From assembly GCA_937996535.1 (NCBI GenBank), contig CALKVF010000006.1:55173-119172 (forward strand): a stretch of 64,000 bases of DNA, written 5' to 3'. Position 1 is the first letter of the stretch; every line of letters begins with the position of its first letter. The stretch is from an uncultured Novosphingobium sp. (GTDB lineage Bacteria; Pseudomonadota; Alphaproteobacteria; Sphingomonadales; Sphingomonadaceae). The translations under genes were made by a program, and so were the position numbers. Below the pieces are notes generated by a model. The model was not told the DNA's origin and ran no database searches. It worked only from the letters and a program-made list of their open reading frames with translations. Below are positions 52,988 to 61,918 of the stretch, in pieces.

Positions 52988-53449
52988 GTGTCTTTCCAGA
53001 TTATTGCCGCAGCTTCAGTGATCAGCCTGCTGGGTACCAGCCTTGCCGTAAGCGGGGAAACCCGCGCGCTTCAGGCCATCCCGGCAGTCCAGTCGGCCTT
53101 TGCCGACGGCGAAGGCGGCGGCATGGGTGAAAAGTGCCGGGTCGATGTGATTCGCAGCGCCACTTCGGGCGGCGCCGACATCACCCGCCAGGTGCTGGAG
53201 AGCGGCGGCTGCGTCTGCACCGTCGAAGCTGGACCGATCGGCAACAACGCCTCGGCGGAAGGCATCATCTCGAACCTGCTGCGCGACCGCGAATGCCAGA
53301 GCGCGCCCACCACGACGGCCCAGCGTCAGCCGGTTGAGGCCGCTGGCGGCGGTGGCCTTCCGGGGGCAGGTCTGGTCATGGGCGGCGCAGCGCTTGCCGG
53401 GCTGGGTCTGGCCGCAGCCGGCGGCGGCGGTAGCGACAGCCGGGGCTGA
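52988..53449 (+). CDS. Secreted small protein with Gly-rich hydrophobic C-terminus
   Basis: The 153-residue protein has an N-terminal hydrophobic segment (IIAAASVISLLGTSLAVSG), a central region with four cysteines (MGEKCRVDV, GGCVCTVE, DRECQS), and a C-terminal Gly/Ala/Leu helix ending GGGGSDSRG. The start is a GTG with GAGGGGA 8 nt upstream. It is followed 8 bp later by the Wzy-like ligase gene, suggesting a role in the polysaccharide or surface system. I do not recognise the family. Confidence 0.68.
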   Translation: MSFQIIAAASVISLLGTSLAVSGETRALQAIPAVQSAFADGEGGGMGEKCRVDVIRSATSGGADITRQVLESGGCVCTVEAGPIGNNASAEGIISNLLRDRECQSAPTTTAQRQPVEAAGGGGLPGAGLVMGGAALAGLGLAAAGGGGSDSRG

Positions 53450-53457
53450 GCCCCACC

Positions 53458-54825
53458 TTGCAGAGCCCGATCACGGCGCGGGGCTGGCCCGCGCCGACCC
53501 TTTCCAACATCCTTGTGCCCCTCGCGCTGCTCGCGGCCCTGCTGCTCGGCGGTGGCGGCTCGCCCGCGCCGCTGCCCGAACTGCTGGTAGAACTGGCGGT
53601 CGCCGGGCTTGCCGCGGCGTGGCTGTGGCAGCGCCCCGCCCGTAACGCCCCGATCCCCCGCTCAGCGCTGGTGCTTGCCAGCCTGTGCCTGATCCTGCCG
53701 CTGCTGCAATTGGTGCCGCTGCCCCCAATACTCTGGCAGGCCCTGCCCAGCCGCGAGGCCGAGCGTGCGGCGCTGGCCCTGATCGGCGAAGACACCGCCT
53801 GGCGAAGCTGGTCGATCACCCCCGCGCGCACGCTTGCCGCGCTGCTCGCCGCAATGCCGCCGGTTGTCATCTTGCTGATGACCGCCAGCGCGCCGCCGCC
53901 CGTGCACCGCTTGCTCCCCGTTCTTGTCGCGGGTTTTGCACTGCTGAGCTTGCTGCTCGGCGCGGCGCAGCTTGCGGGCGGAGACACTTCGCCGCTGCGC
54001 TTCCATGCCGCGCCTTCACGCTTCCTCGATGGTTTTCAGGCCAACCACAACAGCACCGCAGACCTGCTACTGATCGGAATGATCGCCAGCGCCCTGGCGC
54101 TGCGCCTCGGCGCGCAGCACGGCGCGATCCCGTCGCGGCGCGGCGTGGTGCTGGGACTGGCTGGGGGCACCAGCTTGTTGCTCGCCCTCGGCACCGCGCT
54201 CACCGCATCGCGCACCGGCATCGCACTGATTCCGCTGGTGCTGGCGGCGGCGGCGGCAATCCTGTGGCCGTGGCTAAGAGCCGGGCGGCGGCAACTTGCC
54301 CTGATGCTGGGCATCGGCGCGGCGCTGGGCGGGCTTGCCGCGCTGGCCCTGCATGGCAACGAGGCGCTGGGCCGGGTCGCGGCCCGGTTCGACTTTGCCG
54401 GCGAACTGCGCCCGCAAATCTGGCGAGATGCGCTCCATGCTGGCCGGCAAGCCTTTCCCTTCGGCGTGGGCATGGGCAATTTCCAGCCGGCCATGCTCGC
54501 CGCCGAACGGCTTGAAGTGGTCCGCCCGGCCCTGCCCAATCGCGCCCATAACGAGGCGCTCGAATTGCTGGTCGAAGGCGGCGCGGCCGCGCTCGCGCTG
54601 GCGGGGGCCGCGCTGGTGCTGGTGATGACGCGGCTAACCTCAGCGTGGCGCAGGGCGGCGGGCGAAAATCGCGCCGAACTGGTCTTTGCCGGCACCGCGC
54701 TGCTGATCCTCATTGCCCATTCGCTCACCGACTATCCGCTGCGCTCGCTAGCGCTGGCGAGCCTTGCCGCAGCGTGCGCCGGGATCATCCTCGCGCTGGC
54801 CGAGCCTTCAGGAAACACGCCATGA
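53458..54825 (+). CDS. O-antigen ligase/Wzy-like polymerase
   Basis: The 455-residue membrane protein has about 11 helices. The Wzy_C-type periplasmic region has GFQANHNSTADLLLIGMIA, and the later FGVGMGNFQP and NRAHNEALELLVEGG segments are typical of bacterial O-antigen ligases. It would polymerise or attach a lipid-linked glycan at the outer face of the inner membrane. The start appears to be TTG at 53458 without a clear ribosome binding site, so translation may depend on the upstream gene. A truncated lipoprotein frame overlaps its stop as ATGA. Confidence 0.87.
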   Translation: MQSPITARGWPAPTLSNILVPLALLAALLLGGGGSPAPLPELLVELAVAGLAAAWLWQRPARNAPIPRSALVLASLCLILPLLQLVPLPPILWQALPSREAERAALALIGEDTAWRSWSITPARTLAALLAAMPPVVILLMTASAPPPVHRLLPVLVAGFALLSLLLGAAQLAGGDTSPLRFHAAPSRFLDGFQANHNSTADLLLIGMIASALALRLGAQHGAIPSRRGVVLGLAGGTSLLLALGTALTASRTGIALIPLVLAAAAAILWPWLRAGRRQLALMLGIGAALGGLAALALHGNEALGRVAARFDFAGELRPQIWRDALHAGRQAFPFGVGMGNFQPAMLAAERLEVVRPALPNRAHNEALELLVEGGAAALALAGAALVLVMTRLTSAWRRAAGENRAELVFAGTALLILIAHSLTDYPLRSLALASLAAACAGIILALAEPSGNTP

Positions 54826-55271
54826 TCCGGCCCCATGCCCGCCTCGCCCCCGCCTGCCTAACCCTTGCCGGGCTCGCGCTTGCCTGCGGCGGGTGCGAGC
54901 ACGCGGGCCCCGCCCGTCTGCCGAGCGGCGCCGATGCCGCCGCGCGAAAAAAGGAACTTGTCGATCGCCCAGGCCGGGCCGTTGTTGGTATAGCGCGGCA
55001 CCCCGGAAAGATAGGACAGCCGCGCATCGCTGCGTCCCACGGTGGGGGATGCTACCGCCGCGCCGTTGATAGTCGAAACCGCCCAATCGACGCCCGGCAT
55101 GATCGTCGGAGTGTCGTTTGCCGCCAGCGTGGCCTTGGCCCGGGTATGGACGCCCAGCGTGCGCACGGCCCGGACCAGCGACTGGGTATTCACGCTGCCC
55201 AGCGCATCGCTGCGGGTTTTTGCCGCCAACCCGCGGGCGATTGGATCCACGCTCATTGCCCCATCCGATAG
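54822..55271 (+). pseudogene. Truncated lipoprotein gene running into antisense sequence
   Basis: The first roughly 40 codons look like a genuine lipoprotein start (MIRPHARLAPACLTLAG then LALACGGCEHAG), coupled by ATGA to the ligase gene. From about 54945 the frame has an Arg/Gly/His-rich composition and is the complement of the gene on the other strand. I take this as a gene cut off at a rearrangement junction near 54945-54960. A fully coding 149-residue product is possible but unlikely. Confidence 0.45.
54858..55256 (-). pseudogene. Phage-like protein fragment, 3' end lost
   Basis: The 132-residue frame starts MSVDPIARGLAAKT and reads like a protein until about AWAIDKFLFS. The last 27 residues (Gly/Arg/Ala-rich) are antisense to the lipoprotein start on the plus strand. 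The ATG overlaps the stop of the upstream phage-like gene, so the pair was once an operon. The truncation point matches that of the opposite gene. Confidence 0.5.
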
Positions 55272-55675
55272 GTCAGAGTGCCGCTGGTCGGCGCGATATC
55301 GAGATAGAGCCGGGCCGCGGCGTCGCTCTCCTCCCACACCGCCTCGCAGCAATTGGCGGTAAACTGTGCCCAGGCACTCCCCCCGATGGTCAGCGGCAAC
55401 CGCGTGGCACCGCCATCGGTTGAACGCAGCACTCGCACGTTGCCCGTCCAGCCCCCCGACAGGGCCAGCACCACCGCGCGCCCCGGGACGGGTTGGAACG
55501 GCCCAACCTGCAGCGCCGCAGCGGACGATCCGGCCAAGACCGGGTTGGCAGGCAACTGGATATTGACCGGCAAGGGCGCCTGCGGGCTGACGGTGGTGGA
55601 ATTGCCGTCAAGGTCGGCAAAGGCCACGGCCTCGCTCGGGACAAATGAGGCCGGGTTCTGGATCGGCACGGGCAT
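55253..55675 (-). CDS. Phage-structural-like beta-sandwich protein
   Basis: The 140-residue protein has a central pattern, GGWTGNVRVLRSTDGGATRLPL then ending SGTLTYRMGQ. This recalls the Ig-like repeats (G.WTG.V.L.RS.DGG..W) common in phage head or tail proteins. AGGAG precedes the ATG at 55675. The 90 bp upstream are AT-rich and could hold a promoter. It and the truncated downstream partner look like remnants of a phage structural module in a polysaccharide locus. Confidence 0.55.
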   Translation of the reverse strand: MPVPIQNPASFVPSEAVAFADLDGNSTTVSPQAPLPVNIQLPANPVLAGSSAAALQVGPFQPVPGRAVVLALSGGWTGNVRVLRSTDGGATRLPLTIGGSAWAQFTANCCEAVWEESDAAARLYLDIAPTSGTLTYRMGQ

Positions 55676-55765
55676 GGCATCGCTCCTGCTGCATGAATCG
55701 GAGCGAGCCAATTAACCTATATGGTTCAGTGTAGGAAAATAGTATCTGTTCCGGTAAATGACCGA

Positions 55766-57160
55766 TCAGATCATCCGCACCATTGCGGCGCAGCGCGCAG
55801 GGGCCGAGCGGATCAAGGCCATGCTGATGATGCCGTGCCGCACCGCCTGGCGCAGCACCAGGCAGACCATCGCCAGATCGATCATCGCCACGATGAATGC
55901 CGCCCCGGCCGCCCCATGGACGGGCAGCACCCAGATCGCCGCACCGCCGCCGGCCACCGCGAGGGCAAGGTAGGCAGGGCTGAAATCGGCCTGCCGGTTG
56001 AGCGACAGCAGAAAGTTCGACAGGCCCACCCAGCAGCCGTTGGCCAGCATAGCAACGATCGCCCAGCCGAGTAGCGCGTTCGAGGCATGAATGCGCCCGC
56101 CTGTCCACATGGCGAGCAGTGCCGGTCCCGCCACGGCAAGAACGATCGCGCCCGGCACGAGCACGAACAGCAGAGCCGCGAGGGTCAGCACGATGTGATT
56201 GGCAGCGCGTTCGTCATCACCCCGCGCCTTGCTGGCAGCGTAGGCCGGAAGCGAGGCAAGGTTCGCCATCAGCGCAATCTGCAGCGGCAGGCGGGTCATC
56301 GTGCGGGTAGCGGCGAAGGCCGGGACGGCAATCGCCCCCGCAAAGGCCCCAACCATGCCAACCGCGCCCTGAAGCGTCATCATGGCCGCCAATGACAAAG
56401 CCAAGGCCGCCAGCGCTGGCCCAGTGAGCGCGCCCGGCCCGCGGTCCACAGTCCCAGCGGGCGGGGCAACGAAAACCCGATGGTGCCGGCGCAGCTCCCG
56501 CCAAAGCCAGACCGCACCGACAGTTCGCACACCGGCAAAGGCGAAAGCCATGGACACCAGTCCTCCGCCCGCGCCCGCCACCGCCAGGGCAGCCAAGGCT
56601 TCTGCCAGGATGATGATCTGGATCCGGTAGACTGCCCCGGCATAGCCCCCGGCAGCCCGGAACGCCGCGAACGTCCCCGTGCAATGGAGCACGCCCAAAC
56701 CGTAGAGCACGATGGCGCCCAGCGCGACGCCTGGTCGCCCGCCGCAGGCTTCCGCCGCGAAATCAAGCGTTCCGGGGAGCGCGGCCACCCCGCCAACCAC
56801 CGCGCCCACGCCAAGGCCGGCGATCATCAGGCGGCGGCGCATGGCCCGATAGGTTTGCGCGGCACCGGCAAAGTCGCCGCGGGCGAGCCGTGCGGTCATG
56901 TCCGCCGCAGAGGCCGTGGTCAGTCCGAAATCGCTAAAGGCCAGATAGGCCGGAACGGTGGTCAGCAACAGCCACACGCCGTATCGCTCGATTCCGAGAA
57001 ACCGGGAATAAAGCGGCACGGTCAGCAGCTGGAGGACGATCTGCACCGCTTGGGCAAACCCGTTGGACCCAAGATTGCCAATCAGTCCGGGCTGGAACAG
57101 CCGCCGAAATATTCCGGCGGCAACGACCCCGGCTTTAGCAATGCGGCGCGGATCCGACAT
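55766..57160 (-). CDS. Polysaccharide flippase (Wzx/MATE-like)
   Basis: The 464-residue membrane protein has about 12-14 helices and the N-terminal LGSNGFAQAVQIVLQLLTVPLYSRFLGIERYG, characteristic of PST/Wzx-type flippases that move lipid-linked sugars to the periplasm. ATG at 57160 is preferred over the TTG at 57175. It lies on the opposite strand to the Wzy-like gene, about 1 kb away, with phage-like remnants between. Confidence 0.88.
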   Translation of the reverse strand: MSDPRRIAKAGVVAAGIFRRLFQPGLIGNLGSNGFAQAVQIVLQLLTVPLYSRFLGIERYGVWLLLTTVPAYLAFSDFGLTTASAADMTARLARGDFAGAAQTYRAMRRRLMIAGLGVGAVVGGVAALPGTLDFAAEACGGRPGVALGAIVLYGLGVLHCTGTFAAFRAAGGYAGAVYRIQIIILAEALAALAVAGAGGGLVSMAFAFAGVRTVGAVWLWRELRRHHRVFVAPPAGTVDRGPGALTGPALAALALSLAAMMTLQGAVGMVGAFAGAIAVPAFAATRTMTRLPLQIALMANLASLPAYAASKARGDDERAANHIVLTLAALLFVLVPGAIVLAVAGPALLAMWTGGRIHASNALLGWAIVAMLANGCWVGLSNFLLSLNRQADFSPAYLALAVAGGGAAIWVLPVHGAAGAAFIVAMIDLAMVCLVLRQAVRHGIISMALIRSAPARCAAMVRMI

Positions 57161-57213
57161 GCGCGCTACGTACAAGATCGCAGCGCGGGCGCAAGCCCCT
57201 GTTCCTGCTCGAT

Positions 57214-58083
57214 TTACCGGGTCGGAACGGGAGCCTCGCCGGTGTAGTCATAGAACCCGCGACCGGTCTTGCGGCCGAGCCAGCCAGCTTCGACATATTT
57301 CACCAGCAGCGGCGCGGGGCGATACTTGCTGTCGCCGGTGGTGTTGTAGAGCACGCGGACAATATCGAGGCAGGTGTCGAGCCCGACGAAGTCCGCCAGT
57401 TCAAGCGGGCCCATCGGGTGGTTGAGCCCCAGCCGGCAGCCCTTGTCGATGTCGGCGATGCTGGCGGTGCCTTGCCCCAGCACGAAGACCGCCTCGTTGA
57501 TCATCGGCAGGAGGATGCGGTTGACCACGAAGCCGGGCTCATCCTCGGCCTGGACGACCTGCTTGCTCAGGCTTTCGGCAAAGGCGCGGGTCCGCGCGAC
57601 CGTATCGGCGCTGGTCGCGAGCCCCGGGATCACTTCGATCAGCCCCATCACCGGAACCGGATTGAAGAAGTGCAGACCAATGAAGCGCGCCGGATCGGGC
57701 GAGGAGGTCGCCATGCGGGTGATCGGGATCGAGCTGGTGTTCGAGGCCATGATCGCATCGCCGCGCAGCACCTTGCCCGCCGCCTCGAAGATCTTGCGCT
57801 TGATCTCTTCCTTTTCGGTCGCGGCCTCGATGATCAGGTCAGCCTCGATCATCGGGGCATAGTCGCCAATCGGCGTGATCCGGGCGAGCGCGGCCACGGC
57901 CTCATCAGGGGTCAGCTTTTCGCGGCTGACCAGACGCGCCAGGCCCTTGTCGATCCCGACCTTGGCCTTTTCGGCCAGAGCAACGTCAACGTCGGAAAGC
58001 AGCACCTTCATGCCGACCTGCGCGATCGTCTGGGCAATGCCCGAACCCATCTGCCCCGCACCGATAACCGCCACTGTCCGCAT
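57214..58083 (-). CDS. 3-hydroxybutyryl-CoA dehydrogenase
   Basis: The 289-residue protein of the HbdA/PaaH type has the NAD motif [11 protein letters not shown], the catalytic His in [11 protein letters not shown] with the upstream [10 protein letters not shown], and the Glu in EVIPG. The C-terminal dimer domain includes GRGFYDY. It makes acetoacetyl-CoA from 3-hydroxybutyryl-CoA and links to the acyl-CoA genes of the region. It follows a 15-bp tandem repeat. Confidence 0.95.
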   Translation of the reverse strand: MRTVAVIGAGQMGSGIAQTIAQVGMKVLLSDVDVALAEKAKVGIDKGLARLVSREKLTPDEAVAALARITPIGDYAPMIEADLIIEAATEKEEIKRKIFEAAGKVLRGDAIMASNTSSIPITRMATSSPDPARFIGLHFFNPVPVMGLIEVIPGLATSADTVARTRAFAESLSKQVVQAEDEPGFVVNRILLPMINEAVFVLGQGTASIADIDKGCRLGLNHPMGPLELADFVGLDTCLDIVRVLYNTTGDSKYRPAPLLVKYVEAGWLGRKTGRGFYDYTGEAPVPTR

Positions 58084-58140
58084 GATCCATCCCTTCGCAC
58101 TTGCAGCAAGGGCCGCTGCCTAGCGAGGATTGACGGCCCT

Positions 58141-58200
58141 GACCAGTCGTTTCGGGACCAGTCGTTTCGGGACCAGCCGTTTCGGGACCAGCCGTTTCGG
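58141..58200. repeat. Four tandem 15-bp repeats
   Basis: Four exact-length units of GACCAGYCGTTTCGG follow each other without gaps (two with T, two with C at position 7). A degenerate fifth unit (GATCAGCGATTCT) continues into the adenosyltransferase 3' end, covering its stop codon. The array fills most of the 119-bp gap before the hydroxybutyryl-CoA dehydrogenase start. Confidence 0.9.
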
Positions 58201-58202
58201 GA

Positions 58203-58787
58203 TCAGCGATTCTGCCCCGGCACCCACAGCACATCGCCACTGCCCCCGGCATTGACCGCGCGGGCCAGCACGAAGAGGTAGTCCGACAGGCGGTTGACGT
58301 AGGCGAGCGCCGCGGGATTGACCGGCTCGGCCGCGGCCAGCGCGGTCATCGCGCGTTCGGCCCGGCGCACCCCGGCGCGGGCGACATGGACCCGAGCCGC
58401 GCCTTCGCTACCGCCGGGCAGGATGAAGCTGGTCAGCGGCGGGACATCGGCATTGAGCGCATCGATCGCCGCCTCCAGCCAGTCGGTCTGGCCCGGCACG
58501 ATCCGCAGCACCATGTCCGAGGGCGCAAAATCAGCGCCACCCAGCGCGCCCAGCGGGGTCGCTAGGTCGGCCCCCAGATCGAACAGGTCGTTCTGGATGC
58601 GGGTCAGGTCAGCGGCGTGGATACTGCCCGCCAGCGCCACCACGGCCAGACCGATCGCGCTGTTGGCTTCATCGACCGCGCCGATCGCTTCCATCCGCGC
58701 GGCGTGCTTGGCCAGGCGCGAGCCATCGACCAGCCCGGTGGTGCCATCATCCCCGGTGCGGGTGTAGATCTTGTTGAGCTTGACCAA
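58203..58787 (-). CDS. Cob(I)alamin adenosyltransferase, PduO/MMAB type
   Basis: The 194-residue protein starts KIYTRTGDDGTTGL, the ATP-binding signature of PduO-type adenosyltransferases, and has the C-terminal RLSDYLFVLAR. It makes adenosylcobalamin. The start is a TTG at 58787, because the protein then begins VKLNKIYTRTGD as in relatives. It is 6 bp downstream of the HIG1 gene. The tandem repeat reaches into its stop codon. Confidence 0.93.
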   Translation of the reverse strand: MVKLNKIYTRTGDDGTTGLVDGSRLAKHAARMEAIGAVDEANSAIGLAVVALAGSIHAADLTRIQNDLFDLGADLATPLGALGGADFAPSDMVLRIVPGQTDWLEAAIDALNADVPPLTSFILPGGSEGAARVHVARAGVRRAERAMTALAAAEPVNPAALAYVNRLSDYLFVLARAVNAGGSGDVLWVPGQNR

Positions 58788-58793
58788 GGCGCG

Positions 58794-59024
58794 TCAGTTG
58801 CGGGCAAACAGGACCAGCGCGACCACCAGGATCGCCGCGGCCTGAAACAGGATGCGCTGCATCATCAGCTTATTCTGCTTGAGCTGCATTTCGCTGGGGC
58901 CGGTATCATCGTCGCGCTCGAGATCGCGACGGGTGCTTTGCATGAAGGCGGCGATACCGCGCACCAGGCTGACGACAGTCAGGCCCATCAGGACCACGAC
59001 GACAAGGATCAGAAACGGGTTCAT
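58794..59024 (-). CDS. HIG1-domain membrane protein
   Basis: The 76-residue protein has two hydrophobic helices (about 3-22 and 56-74) joined by a charged loop with NKLMMQRILFQAAA, as in alphaproteobacterial HIG1 proteins. Relatives associate with respiratory complexes or act under low oxygen. Its ATG overlaps the GluQRS stop by 4 bp. Confidence 0.85.
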   Translation of the reverse strand: MNPFLILVVVVLMGLTVVSLVRGIAAFMQSTRRDLERDDDTGPSEMQLKQNKLMMQRILFQAAAILVVALVLFARN

Positions 59025-59866
59025 GTCGCCGCTTCTACGCCCGCGCCCAGCGAAATGCCAGTAGGCAGGCGCCCGGCGCGCAGCGCCTCGGCCAGCGCGC
59101 GGCCATCCTCGCCGCTGCGGCGCAGATCCGCCAGCGCGGGCGAGCCGCGGCGCTTGGCGAGCTTGCGCCCATCAGCCTCGATAAGCAGCGCGTGATGGTG
59201 CCACACCGGCACCGGCAGGCCGAGCAGCGCCTGCAGCAGCCGGTGAACATGGCTGGCGGCAAACAGGTCCGCCCCGCGCGTCACCAGCGTGATCCCATCG
59301 GCGGCATCATCGAGCGTGGCAGCAAGGTGATAGCTGGCTGGCGCTTCCTTGCGCAGCAGCACGACATCGCCGAACAGTTCGGGCTGGGCGCGCTGGACCC
59401 CGGCCAGTTCGTCAACCCAATCGAGCGGCCCGGCCAGCTCGATCGCGCGGGCCATGTCGATCCGCCACGCGGCGCCAGCGGGATCCACCGCGCGCCCGCG
59501 GCAGGTGCCGGGATAGATCGCGCCGTCTGGCCCGCTCGCCACAGCGGCAGCGGCAATTTCGGCGCGGGTACAGCTGCACGGATAGAGCAGACCGAGCGCC
59601 TTCAGCTGCTCGCCCGCCTCAGCGTAACGCGCCAGCCGCTGAGACTGGAACACTGCAGGCCCGTCCCAGCCGAGCCCCAGCCATTCGAGATCGGCCATGA
59701 TTTCAGGCACAAGCTCGGCGCGGCTGCGGGTACCATCGATGTCCTCGATCCGCAGGCGGAACTGCCCGTCGTGCGCGCGGGCCAGGTCATGGGCCACCAC
59801 GGCCGCATAGGCATGGCCCAGATGCAGCAGCCCGTTGGGACTGGGAGCGAAGCGCGTGACGATCAT
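59021..59866 (-). CDS. gluQ: Glutamyl-Q tRNA(Asp) synthetase (GluQRS)
   Basis: The 281-residue class I synthetase-like enzyme lacks an anticodon domain. It has FAPSPNGLLHLGHAYAA (HIGH-like), a CSCTRAE and YPGTCRGR zinc site and a KLAKRRG (KMSKS-like) loop. It attaches glutamate to queuosine in tRNA-Asp. GGAAGG sits about 10 nt before the ATG at 59866. Confidence 0.93.
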   Translation of the reverse strand: MIVTRFAPSPNGLLHLGHAYAAVVAHDLARAHDGQFRLRIEDIDGTRSRAELVPEIMADLEWLGLGWDGPAVFQSQRLARYAEAGEQLKALGLLYPCSCTRAEIAAAAVASGPDGAIYPGTCRGRAVDPAGAAWRIDMARAIELAGPLDWVDELAGVQRAQPELFGDVVLLRKEAPASYHLAATLDDAADGITLVTRGADLFAASHVHRLLQALLGLPVPVWHHHALLIEADGRKLAKRRGSPALADLRRSGEDGRALAEALRAGRLPTGISLGAGVEAAT

Positions 59867-59985
59867 CGCCGCCACCCTTCCTGTGGATTGTGCCCCGATG
59901 CAAGGCTTGACGATGCCGGGGCAGAGATGTTCATTGCCGCCATGGAATGTAGCAGAACCGTCATGCCCGGTTGCTACCGGGGGTC

Positions 59986-60594
59986 ATGCTCAAGAGCGAG
60001 CTGATCGAGCGCGCGGCCCGGTTCCGCAGCGCGGAGGAGGATCCCTCCCGGCACCTGTCCGATTGCCCTGCGCTGGTGCTCAACGCCGATTACACCCCGC
60101 TGTCCTACTATCCGCTCAGCCTGTGGCCGTGGCAGACGGCGATCAAGGCCGTGGTGCTGGAGCGGGTCGACATCGTCGCAAGCTATCACCGCGAAGTGCA
60201 CTCGCCGCGCTGGACGATGCAGATCCCGTCGGTGATCGCGCTGCGCGAATTCGTCAAACCCAGTGCCTTTCCCGCCTTCACGCGCTTCAACCTGTTCCTG
60301 CGCGATCGGTTCGCCTGCCAATATTGCGGCAGCCCGCATCAGTTGACCTTCGACCATGTGGTGCCGCGGCGCCTTGGCGGGCAGACCAGCTGGGAAAACG
60401 TCGCCACGGCCTGCGCGCCGTGCAATCTCAGGAAGGGCGGGCGCACCCCGCAGCAGGCCGCAATGCCGCTGCTGGTCGCGCCAATCCGCCCGACCAGCTG
60501 GCAATTGCAGGAACGCGGCCGCGCCTTTCCGCCCGGCCACCTGCACGAAACCTGGCGTGACTGGCTCTATTGGGATATCGAGCTGGAGCCGTGA
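59986..60594 (+). CDS. HNH endonuclease family protein
   Basis: The 202-residue protein has an HNH domain at about 105-155, with CQYCGS, FDHVVPRRLGGQTSWEN and CAPCNLRKGG, a four-Cys zinc finger with the catalytic His-Asn-His. Many sphingomonads and rhizobia carry this housekeeping type. ATG at 59986 has a GGGGG ribosome binding site at 59979-59983 that can fold into two exclusive hairpins. Its stop overlaps the MOSC start as GTGA. Confidence 0.9.
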   Translation: MLKSELIERAARFRSAEEDPSRHLSDCPALVLNADYTPLSYYPLSLWPWQTAIKAVVLERVDIVASYHREVHSPRWTMQIPSVIALREFVKPSAFPAFTRFNLFLRDRFACQYCGSPHQLTFDHVVPRRLGGQTSWENVATACAPCNLRKGGRTPQQAAMPLLVAPIRPTSWQLQERGRAFPPGHLHETWRDWLYWDIELEP

Positions 60595-61247
60595 CCCTGC
60601 CCCAGACCGCCCGCATCGATGCCGTCAATCTCGGCAAGGCTGCCGCATTTCGCGGGGAAGAAGCCAGCGCCATTGCCAAGCAGCCGGCCACTGGCCCCAT
60701 CGCGATCGGCCCCCATGGCCTTGCCGGCGACGAACAGGCCGACCAGGTTCACCACGGCGGCCCCGAAATGGCGCTGCACCACTATCCCCGCGATCATTAC
60801 CCGCATTGGCAGGGCCTGCTCGGCGATCATCCGCTGCTGGCCGGGCAAGCCGCCTTTGGGGAGAATATCTCGACGCTGGGGATGACCGAAACCGAGGCGT
60901 GCCTGGGCGATCGTTACCGGCTGGGCAGCGCGCTGGTCGAAGTCAGCCAGGGCCGCAAGCCGTGCTGGAAGCTCGACCACCGCTTTGACCGCGCCGGGGT
61001 GATGGCCGAAGTGGTGCGCAGTGCGCGCTCGGGTTGGTATTACCGCGTGATCGAAGCCGGCACGGTGCAGGCCGGCGACGCGATTGCGCTGGTTGACCGC
61101 CCGCTGCCCGAATGGAGCGTTGCGCGCTGTTTTGCCCTGCTGATCGGCGGCGGCCACAAGGCCGAGCCAGCGGCGGTGCGCGCGCTGGCAAACGAGCCGC
61201 TGCTCTCCCCCACCTGGCGCCAGCGCGCCGCCGGCCTGATCGGCTGA
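60591..61247 (+). CDS. MOSC-domain protein, YiiM-like
   Basis: The 218-residue protein has a MOSC core with GRKPCWKLDHRF, in which the Cys is the putative molybdenum or sulfur ligand, and a C-terminal three-helix segment as in YiiM (detoxification of N-hydroxylated bases). The GTG start at 60591 overlaps the HNH gene stop, so they are cotranscribed. It converges on the next gene at 4 bp. Confidence 0.9.
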   Translation: MTLPQTARIDAVNLGKAAAFRGEEASAIAKQPATGPIAIGPHGLAGDEQADQVHHGGPEMALHHYPRDHYPHWQGLLGDHPLLAGQAAFGENISTLGMTETEACLGDRYRLGSALVEVSQGRKPCWKLDHRFDRAGVMAEVVRSARSGWYYRVIEAGTVQAGDAIALVDRPLPEWSVARCFALLIGGGHKAEPAAVRALANEPLLSPTWRQRAAGLIG

Positions 61248-61251
61248 AGGC

Positions 61252-61881
61252 TCAGGCGAGCACGGTCAGCGCAGCAAGGTGCAGCAAGGCTGCCCCCAGC
61301 GCCAGCACCAGCGCCACGGTCAGCCGCGGCGAGGCATAGAGCGAAATCTGCCGCTGGGTCGGGAAACTGAAAGTGACCGGCATCCCGAGCAGCTTGAAGG
61401 GATGGACTTCGCCAAACAGCGGATCGGCGGCCATGCGGATCATGTCGCGGCGGCTGCGATAGCGCATCAACCCGAACATGGTCCAATCGGGATCGGGTTC
61501 GACCGCCCAGGCATCGACATAGGGGCCAACCTTGCGCGCGACCATGCCGGGATGACCGCCGCGCGCGATCAAGCGCCGCACAAAGGGATCGGAATAGCGC
61601 CGCAACATCGCCGCCCCGGGGACCGGCTCGCCCGTGGCAGGATCGGGCACCGTGCCGGGCGCAACCTTGATCAGATTGAGCATCACGAATTCGCGGCCAT
61701 CGTCAGCCTCAAGGAACGCGCGCAGCTCTGCCGGATCGTTGCCTCCGCCGAACTTGCCGCGAACGCTATCGAGAAAGGCGTCGATCTCCGCCGGGGTCAG
61801 CGCCCCGCGCCAATTGTCATACCACAGCCGGAACGAGGCATAGAGCGCCGCCGCGCTACCCCAGATCACCCAAGCGTTCAT
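61252..61881 (-). CDS. Membrane-anchored DUF1330-like protein
   Basis: The 209-residue protein has an N-terminal helix (about 3-17), a soluble part with REFVMLNLIKV and the later GHPGMVARKVG, which recalls the dimeric alpha/beta-barrel DUF1330 family, and a C-terminal hydrophobic helix (about 185-207). Function is unknown. Confidence 0.68.
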   Translation of the reverse strand: MNAWVIWGSAAALYASFRLWYDNWRGALTPAEIDAFLDSVRGKFGGGNDPAELRAFLEADDGREFVMLNLIKVAPGTVPDPATGEPVPGAAMLRRYSDPFVRRLIARGGHPGMVARKVGPYVDAWAVEPDPDWTMFGLMRYRSRRDMIRMAADPLFGEVHPFKLLGMPVTFSFPTQRQISLYASPRLTVALVLALGAALLHLAALTVLA

Positions 61882-61918
61882 CCCCTGCTCTCCCCCTGCT
61901 TACCGGCTGTCCCGGTTC

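Noticed and set aside
58141..58200. CRISPR-like array
   Set aside because: The 15-bp units are directly contiguous with no spacers, and no cas genes are present.
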